Shown here: positions 58,900-64,000 of the stretch, one piece after another
How positions within the stretch are numbered: position 1 is the stretch's first letter
How the letters are laid out: every line of letters begins with the position of its first letter
Source: Archaeoglobi archaeon
GTDB taxonomy: Archaea; Halobacteriota; Archaeoglobi; Archaeoglobales; Archaeoglobaceae
Direction of reading: 5' to 3'
NCBI GenBank assembly: GCA_029259415.1
Contig: JAPDIW010000044.1
Location: 27,716 to 91,715, forward strand
DNA: 64,000 bases
The notes under the pieces: model-generated
The model's database searches: none
What the model was told of the DNA's origin: nothing
What the model saw: the letters and a program-made list of their open reading frames with translations, nothing else
Made by a program: the position numbers and the translations under genes

Positions 58900-59028
58900 G
58901 CCAACTACACCTCAGCGTAGTTCTGAACGTTACACCACGGAATTTAAATCTTTGCCGCATGTTAATTTTTAATGTTCTCCCTTCGTAGGACTAAAAACGG
59001 TTTCGATGCATGAATGGAGGGTGGGAGA

Positions 59029-59475
59029 ATGCAGATAGGTGTTATAGGTGCTGGAGAGTGTGACAAGGAAATTTATAGAATCGCGTACAGAGTAGGAGAG
59101 CTTGTAGCGGAGAAAGGGCATGTTCTGGTAAACGGTGGTCTTGGAGGTGTGATGGAAGCCAGTGCGAGAGGGGCGAAAAGCAAAGGGGGTCTGGTTGTAG
59201 CGATTCTGCCAAGAAAAAAGGATTTGTGCAACGAATTTGCCGATATAAGGATTGCAACGGACATGGGACATGCAAGAAACATTATTATTGTCCACTCCAG
59301 CGACGCCCTGATTTCCGTTGGTGGTGGATACGGCACGATTTCTGAGATTGCCATAGCGCTGAAAGAGGGGAAGAGGGTGGCTTCAATAAAGCCTCCAGTC
59401 GTGATTGAGGGAATGAAAGTTGTCGAAACTCCTGAGGAGGCTGTAGACTACTGTATCTCCTCTTCGGTCAGGTAA
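59029..59475 (+). CDS. LOG-family (TIGR00725-type) nucleotide-binding protein
   Basis: A 148-residue protein with a Rossmann-like fold: IGVIGAGECDKEIYRIAYRVG, VLVNGGLGGVMEASARGAKSKGGLVVAIL in parts and the hallmark LISVGGGYGTISEIAIALKEGK (the Pro-Gly-Gly-x-Gly-Thr-x-x-Glu motif with Gly for Pro). Relatives are molybdenum-cofactor carrier proteins and LOG-type phosphoribohydrolases. The start is ATG 59029 with GGAGGGTGGGAG directly before it; the frame opens five codons upstream. Its 3' end overlaps the convergent radical SAM gene by 28 bases. Confidence 0.85.
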   Translation: MQIGVIGAGECDKEIYRIAYRVGELVAEKGHVLVNGGLGGVMEASARGAKSKGGLVVAILPRKKDLCNEFADIRIATDMGHARNIIIVHSSDALISVGGGYGTISEIAIALKEGKRVASIKPPVVIEGMKVVETPEEAVDYCISSSVR

Positions 59476-60599
59476 CAGCTCGGATCTGTTCCCCATAAAT
59501 CACCGTATCTGTATGCCCTCACTCTGAATCCACCGCATATTTCCTTATACCTGCACCTCCCGCATTTTCCTCGCAAATATTTTGTTTTCTCCCTCAGCTT
59601 TTTCAACAGTTCATCCTCACCAGTCCATATTTGCTCAAAGGGCTCCTTCAAAACGTTTCCAATAGTGTAATCCCACCAGAACTGGTTTGGATGAACGTTG
59701 CCCTGATGGTCGATACAGGCCAATCTTATCCCGCTGCTGTCCCCTCCTCTGAACTCCAGAAACTCTATTGCCATCTCAGCCTTTTCTGGATCAAGTTCTT
59801 TTAGCCTGAGATACGTGTAGATTCCGTCAGCGGGATTGTCAACTGTCATGATCTCCATTCCTTCTTTCTCAGCTTCCATGAGAAGATGATCCATTAGCAC
59901 CCGTCTCTCCTCATTTGTGATGTCATCTTTAAACTCCGCCCTGCCAGACGGGACGAGATGGTAAAGGCAGAACCTCGGTATCTCATGCTCCCTTGCCAGC
60001 TTTACAAGCGGTAGAACGTCATCGTAGTTGTATTTGCTCACCGTGAATCTGACTCCTGACAGTACGACTTCTGAAGCGTTGAGCAGTCCGTTAAACGCCT
60101 TTTCAAAAGCTCCCTCAGCTCCTCTGAACCTGTCGTTTGTAGAAGCTAAACCATCAAGGCTGACTCCCACATATTCGAAAACCCTGAGGTTTTCTGCCGT
60201 GTCTCTGTCAATTAGAGTTCCGTTAGTTGAGAGAACTGACTTTATCCCCTTTTTCTTGGCATACTCGGCAATTTCAAAAATATCTTTTCTTAAGAGAGGT
60301 TCTCCGCCGCTGAAAAGGATTAACGGAACTTTAAACTCAGCGAGAGAATCTATAATCTGGAAACACTGCTCTGTTGATAGCTCATTAATGTCGGAATTGG
60401 CAGAGGCGTAGCAGTGAATGCATCGCAGATTGCACCTGTTCGTAACATTCCAAACGACGATCGGGCGGAGAGAGGAGGCAAATTCCTTCAGTTTTTTTGG
60501 GATAAAGCTGGAATCTCCCCCGTAGGTTATATGCCTTGAAACCGTCGCCTCTCCTGCAATCAGCTTGCTCAGACTGATCATCTTTTTGCATGAAACCAA
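59448..60599 (-). CDS. Radical SAM enzyme with C-terminal SPASM-like cluster (AhbC/NirJ-type)
   Basis: A 383-residue enzyme. The SAM/iron-sulfur motif is NVTNRCNLRCIHCYASA (Cys-x3-Cys-x2-Cys, about residues 55-65), followed by LILFSGGEPLLRKDIFEIA and VGVSLDGLASTNDRFRG. The part RFCLYHLVPSGRAEFKDDI and the C-terminal CGRCRYKEICGGFRVRAYRY ending DPSCYLTEEE resemble the NirJ/AhbC/AhbD group, which in archaea and sulfate reducers carries out late steps of the alternative heme pathway from siroheme. AhbC (didecarboxysiroheme to Fe-coproporphyrin) is my first guess and AhbD the second. No other heme gene is adjacent. Confidence 0.8.
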   Translation of the reverse strand: MVSCKKMISLSKLIAGEATVSRHITYGGDSSFIPKKLKEFASSLRPIVVWNVTNRCNLRCIHCYASANSDINELSTEQCFQIIDSLAEFKVPLILFSGGEPLLRKDIFEIAEYAKKKGIKSVLSTNGTLIDRDTAENLRVFEYVGVSLDGLASTNDRFRGAEGAFEKAFNGLLNASEVVLSGVRFTVSKYNYDDVLPLVKLAREHEIPRFCLYHLVPSGRAEFKDDITNEERRVLMDHLLMEAEKEGMEIMTVDNPADGIYTYLRLKELDPEKAEMAIEFLEFRGGDSSGIRLACIDHQGNVHPNQFWWDYTIGNVLKEPFEQIWTGEDELLKKLREKTKYLRGKCGRCRYKEICGGFRVRAYRYGDLWGTDPSCYLTEEEIQ

Positions 60600-60688
60600 A
60601 CTTCAGAAATAGTTTTCGAGAGGCAGATAGTATAAAATTAAATTGTTGAAATTGTTATAGTAAAGAATAAAAGTATCTTTACATCATT

Positions 60689-60702
60689 ATTATTGCAATA
60701 AT
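60689..60702. promoter_or_regulatory. 14-bp perfect palindrome upstream of the lipoprotein gene
   Basis: ATTATTG-CAATAAT is a perfect inverted repeat without spacer, about 53 bases before the ATG of the lipoprotein gene. It lies in the only gap between two divergent genes (radical SAM and lipoprotein), a position suited to an operator. AT-rich sequence makes a chance match possible. No second copy was seen in the window. Confidence 0.35.
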
Positions 60703-60754
60703 GAGTAAAATTAATATACTAGTCGTTAGGTTAAGTTGTAAAGGAGGTGTTAGG

Positions 60755-61198
60755 ATGGAATGGAAAACTCTAGTTATCCTTACCTCTATAGGATTGTTGA
60801 TAGTCAGTATTAGTGGATGCGTTGAGGAAAGTACACCACCTTCATCTACATCACAAACTCAGACGGTAGATCCAAGTACCACCATCCAAGAGTTCGTTAC
60901 GGCGTACAACAACAGAGATGCAAACAAGCTCTATAGCTTATTCTCTACCAAGATCAAATCCGAGTATCCCCGAGAGAAGATTGAGAGTCAGTTAGAGCTA
61001 GCTAAGTCTTTCGGCATAAAAATAACTGAATACAAAGTAGAAAACAAAGAAATCAGTAACGACGTAGCAAACCTTAAAGTAACTATAACGTCCTACATGG
61101 GCGGTAAAACATATAAAGAAGTCATAGAGTTTTCTTTGGTTTATGAGAACGGCAGATGGTTAATTGACAATTGGCCATGGAAAGAGCACGAAGAATAG
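60755..61198 (+). CDS. Secreted lipoprotein with NTF2-like/DUF4878-type domain
   Basis: A 147-residue exported protein. The signal peptide is LVILTSIGLLIVSISGC with a lipobox-like Ser-Ile-Ser-Gly-Cys at about residues 19-23, followed by a Ser/Thr-rich linker (STPPSSTSQTQT). The folded part, TIQEFVTAYNNRDANKLYSLF to VYENGRWLIDNWPW, has the pattern of NTF2-like DUF4878 lipoproteins. ATG 60755 is preferred to the upstream 60701 because AAAGGAGGTG stands seven bases before it. Function unknown; no operon partner. Confidence 0.75.
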   Translation: MEWKTLVILTSIGLLIVSISGCVEESTPPSSTSQTQTVDPSTTIQEFVTAYNNRDANKLYSLFSTKIKSEYPREKIESQLELAKSFGIKITEYKVENKEISNDVANLKVTITSYMGGKTYKEVIEFSLVYENGRWLIDNWPWKEHEE

Positions 61199-61408
61199 AA
61201 GAAAAACAAACAAGCAATATAAATAAAACTTCGAAACGACTGAATTTGAACATTAGAAAAAATATGGCAACTTTAGATTAAATCTAAAAAAAGGCGACTG
61301 AGAAAACGAACAAAAAATTGAACATATAGGAAATCAAAGCATTGATAAAATAATAAAATTTTCCACTTTTTAATAAAAATTAAATAAAAACAAAACTCAA
61401 AAGAAGGA

Positions 61409-61420
61409 AAGTTTAAAATC
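61409..61420 (+). promoter_or_regulatory. TATA element of tRNA-Ser
   Basis: AAGTTTAAAATC lies about 25-30 bases upstream of the tRNA-Ser 5' end at 61442, the spacing expected for an archaeal promoter. The stretch before it (61199-61408) is very AT-rich and shows nothing else. Confidence 0.5.
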
Positions 61421-61441
61421 AGACTTACCAACAAGAGCTAA

Positions 61442-61526
61442 GCCGGGGTTGCAGAGCCAGGCCACTGCGGGAGACTCGAGATCTCCTGGGCGTTCGCCCG
61501 CGTGGGTTCGAATCCCACCCCCGGCG
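61442..61526 (+). tRNA. tRNA-Ser (CGA)
   Basis: An 85-base class II cloverleaf: acceptor GCCGGGG/CCCCGGC with discriminator G (typical of Ser), D stem GCAG/CTGC, anticodon arm GGAGA-CTCGAGA-TCTCC giving anticodon CGA, a long variable arm (GGGCGTTCGCCC) and T arm GTGGG-TTCGAAT-CCCAC. CCA is not encoded. A recombinase remnant starts about 60 bases downstream, so this gene is a likely attachment site of an old integrated element. Confidence 0.93.
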
Positions 61527-61586
61527 TACAGAGCTGAGGTTTCAAAAATTCTCCTCATCAAAGAGGGGAAATGAGGTGATCTGGTT

Positions 61587-62774
61587 ATGCCTGAGGAAAA
61601 GTTGTTTGAGTACTCAGAAGAGGATTAGGAATTCAGAAATAACGAAAAGAAATAAGCAACTGTTGTTTGAGTTCAGAGATTTTCTCATTCTTCAGGGCAT
61701 TAAAGCTCCAAGAATCGAGAAGCACCTTGACAACCTTGAGAGAGTTTTGAAGTGGCTGGGTAAAGACGCGGACAAGGCCACAAATAGGGAGATAGAGGTA
61801 ATTGTTGCAAGAATAACCAGGTCGAGGAAAATCAGCGATGGACAAAGTACGACTACAAACGCTCAATCAGAGCTTTCTGGATTTGGCTTGGGATGAGGAA
61901 ATAGTCAGGGACATAAAGAACCCCATGCCAAAGAAGAAGCTTCCAAACGAAGTTCTGACGGAGGATGAGGTCAAGAGGATGATAGATGCTGCAGAAAACC
62001 TGAGAGATAAGGCCATGATTGCCGTTCTATACGAGAGCGGTACAAGAAGAGGGGAGTTCATGAACCTAAGAATTCGTGATGTCGTCTTCGATGACTATGG
62101 AGCGGTAATAAAGGTGAAGGGAAAGACAGGGGAGAGGAGAATTAGGCTTGTGAGTAGCGTTCCATATTTGCTCAGGTATATTGACGTTCACCCGCAAAAG
62201 GATGACCCCAACGCACATCTTTGGGTGAAAATGGGTTATCCAGGGAAAGGGGAGCCTGTAAACTACAACACGTTCTCAGCTCAGCTCAAGAAGATAGCTA
62301 AAAAGGCTGGAATTAAGAAGAGAATCCATATGCACCTTTTCAGGCATTCAAGGGCTACAATTCTTGGCAAATTATCTTACAGAGGCTCAGATGTGCGAGT
62401 TTTTCGGGTGGGTTCAGGGTTCTGACATGCCAAGGATTTACATCCATCTCAGCGGGAGAGATGTTGATGAGGCCACTTTGAGAGTGTATGGTTTGGTGAA
62501 AGAGGATGAGAGACAGCCTAAGCTCACACCTGTGCAGTGTCCACGCTGTAGTATGCTGAATGACGGTGAGTCGAGGTACTGTTCACGCTGCGGACTTCCA
62601 CTCGCTAAGGATGCACAGGTTGATGTTGTTGCGGAAGAGATGTTGATTAAAGAACTGCATAACGCTATCCTTAATGATGATTTGTTCAGAGAGGTATTGG
62701 TAAGGCTCAGACCATTCATTACAACCGTGCTCAGAAAGGAGATAGAGAAGAGGAAAGAAAGTTGGGGAAAGTAA
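61587..62774 (+). pseudogene. Tyrosine recombinase (integrase) remnant with zinc ribbon, frameshifted
   Basis: Three overlapping frames join into one integrase. The N-terminal SAM-like domain (about 61620-61890) has FRDFLILQGIKAPRIEKHL and LKWLGKDADKATNREIE; the catalytic domain (61838-62425) has LYESGTRRGEFMNLRIRDV with the first catalytic Arg and HMHLFRHSRATIL with His-x2-Arg; the third frame (62364-62774) supplies MPRIYIHLSGRDVDEA with the catalytic Tyr and a C-terminal zinc ribbon (CPRCSMLN...YCSRCGLPL). A stop at about codon 14 and at least two more frameshifts make it inactive. Start MPEEKLFEYSEED at ATG 61587. The position beside tRNA-Ser fits tRNA-directed integration. Confidence 0.75.
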
Positions 62775-63771
62775 ACCCATCAATTACATTTTTCAACTCT
62801 AGGTTGTTTAAGCTAATGTGTCGAACTGACCTCATCTTCTCTCGGTATTTAATGGTTGTATTCAATCACTCCCTTTATCTCCAAGTCATGCGTTTTCCAT
62901 TTGATTAAATGTAGAATCTCTTTTTGGAGCATCCGATAGTAAACGAGATCTTTTTCCTCTTGGAAAACGATTGTAGGAAAGCTGCCTGCAATGTAGAGCG
63001 CCTTGGGTAAAAATTCTCGCAGATTGGTCTTCCCTAAGCCTTTGATGCTAAGACGAGGGTCATTTTGCTTTCCTTTTCAGCTCTTCTCGACACAGCAATG
63101 CAAGTCCTCAACTGTTACGTTGCAAAAAGGCTTGTAAGGCATCCGCTTTGCACAGAGTACTTGCAATTCCGTGTTTTTCTTTCTTTTCGGATTATCCGTT
63201 TTCTGCGTTCAAGTTGCTCGTATTTTGGTGGAGTTTTCGGACCATACTTGGGAGAGCTACCTAATTTAAAGTTTCGGGGAATTTCTATGCTCTTTTGTAG
63301 TTGCTCGTTCTCGCAATCATCTTATTAAGGATTTAGAAAAAGGTAGTACATAAATGTAGCCAATTATTGCATGGATAAATCCGAGGCTGTTTTATCTCCC
63401 TCTTCAATATTTTCTGAGGAATGTATACCGTCAACTCAGCGTTTGCTCACTCCTTTCTGCGTCTGAGTTTATAGCTGTTTTTTAGAAAAATACGGATTTA
63501 AAGGGGAGCTAGAAAATGCAAAAAATGGGGTATATTCATTTCGGGGGTCTGTCCACTAAAAACCTCTCAACTTTTTGAACTTGATTACACGTGTATCAAT
63601 ACAGATATCAGGTACTTCTCCTTTCAGATCTGAAATCCTTTATTGTGATTTTCTCAATGATCTCATCTCCAAAATCTCATTTTGGTCTGATTTCAACGCT
63701 ACATACAATTTAACTACTATTTCGACACCAGATTTCTTTGTATAGTCCCAAAATTTTTGACCTTATAAACC
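62775..63771. other. Decayed region without intact genes
   Basis: About 1 kb of AT-rich sequence. On the minus strand at about 62849-63070 a stretch of about 74 codons without start reads coherently (LREFLPKALYIAGSFPTIV, then KTHDLEIKGVIEYNH and TAA at 62849-62851), with degraded reading of similar character upstream to about 63320; I do not recognise the family. The plus-strand frame at 63065-63328 looks like its shadow. At 63548 TCTGTCCACT, also seen at 14558, may be an insertion-sequence end. Confidence 0.4.
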
Positions 63772-64000
63772 CTACCTCTCATTCTCCAACACCTCATCAA
63801 AAAGTTTGAATGCAACACCTAACCTTGCCTCTACCGGCAACCTGCTCCAGAAGGCATCTTCTGGTGTTTGGAGGTAGTGTTTGGTGTCAAGGCTTTCATG
63901 GAATCTGACGTTGTTGTACCAGTAAACGAAGTCATCTAAGCTTTCAAAATCATCCCTATGCCTGTTGTAGCAGTCAAAGAACTTCTCTATCTTCCCGTTT
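63772..64000 (-). CDS. Transposase (IS481/IS3-type integrase core), C-terminal fragment
   Basis: The gene runs off the right edge; 76 codons up to TAG at 63772-63774 are visible. They read NGKIEKFFDCYNRHRDDF, DDFVYWYNNVRFHESLDTKHYLQTPEDAF in parts (YWYNNVRFHESL, TPEDAFW), the last part of the integrase core with the catalytic Glu (Gly-Lys-Ile-Glu-Lys-Phe-Phe) and the Tyr-Asn-x-x-Arg-x-His tail. This is the pattern of IS481 and IS3 transposases. Within the visible part the frame is intact, so the element may be active. Confidence 0.75.
   Translation of the reverse strand, partial: NGKIEKFFDCYNRHRDDFESLDDFVYWYNNVRFHESLDTKHYLQTPEDAFWSRLPVEARLGVAFKLFDEVLENER

Noticed and set aside
63540-63560. 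TCTGTCCACT as a defined end of the IS481-type element (also seen at 14558)
   Set aside because: Only ten bases match and the distance to the transposase stop, over 200 bases, is too long to be convincing.
1-64000. CRISPR arrays
   Set aside because: No set of regularly spaced direct repeats of 24-37 bases was found by reading the window.

Overview
The window reads as chromosomal DNA of a hyperthermophilic euryarchaeon, most likely an Archaeoglobus. Archaeal marks are the DNA polymerase D small subunit, Rpo6 and Rpo10 (RpoK/RpoN), ribosomal proteins L10e and L18e, a CDP-archaeol synthase, many short-leader or leaderless genes behind TATA boxes, and GTG/TTG starts. The genus call rests on remembered protein families and on a DUF2080-type transposon protein; no search was run.

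Left part (1-10.2 kb): the 3' end of citrate synthase and L10e are followed by two similar divergent cassettes (1.1-4.2 kb). Each has a secreted-protein gene followed by a small membrane-protein gene, both reading leftward, and each is headed by the same 30-bp palindrome. A winged-helix regulator with two membrane segments lies next to the first copy. Both secreted genes are frameshifted. Cobyric acid synthase follows, then an operon of two GlmU-like bifunctional enzymes and GlmS that should supply UDP-GlcNAc.

Surface-glycan region (10.2-37.3 kb): it opens with decayed insertion sequences around a sugar epimerase, a flippase and a glycosyltransferase. Then comes a run of about 18 tightly packed, often overlapping leftward genes. 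It holds what looks like a complete nonulosonic (legionaminic/sialic-type) acid route: dehydratase, aminotransferase, a FemAB-like acyltransferase, hydrolysing 2-epimerase, condensing synthase and CMP transferase. With these sit a GH88 hydrolase, an HPr-kinase-like protein, an asparagine-synthetase-like amidotransferase, UDP-glucose pyrophosphorylase and dehydrogenase, and several glycosyltransferases. One glycosyltransferase has its two domains in swapped order, as in a circular permutation.

Toxin-antitoxin island (37.4-40.8 kb): three HEPN/minimal-nucleotidyltransferase pairs, one apparently frameshifted, plus remnants of a fourth HEPN gene and of a VapBC pair.

Housekeeping region (40.9-60.6 kb): CDP-archaeol synthase and PyrE; regulators of the Lrp, DtxR and XRE types; a CDP-alcohol phosphatidyltransferase; signal peptidase; PolD small subunit; purine salvage genes; KsgA and a HemK-like methyltransferase; an NfeD-type membrane protease; a TPP enzyme and a 2-hydroxyacid dehydrogenase. 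Then comes the ribosomal/RNA-polymerase operon L18e-L13-S9-RpoN-tRNA-Pro-RpoK-enolase-S2, followed by a LOG-family protein and a heme-pathway-like radical SAM enzyme.

Right end (60.6-64 kb): a lipoprotein gene, tRNA-Ser, a broken tyrosine recombinase just downstream of that tRNA, decayed sequence, and the 3' end of a transposase running off the edge.
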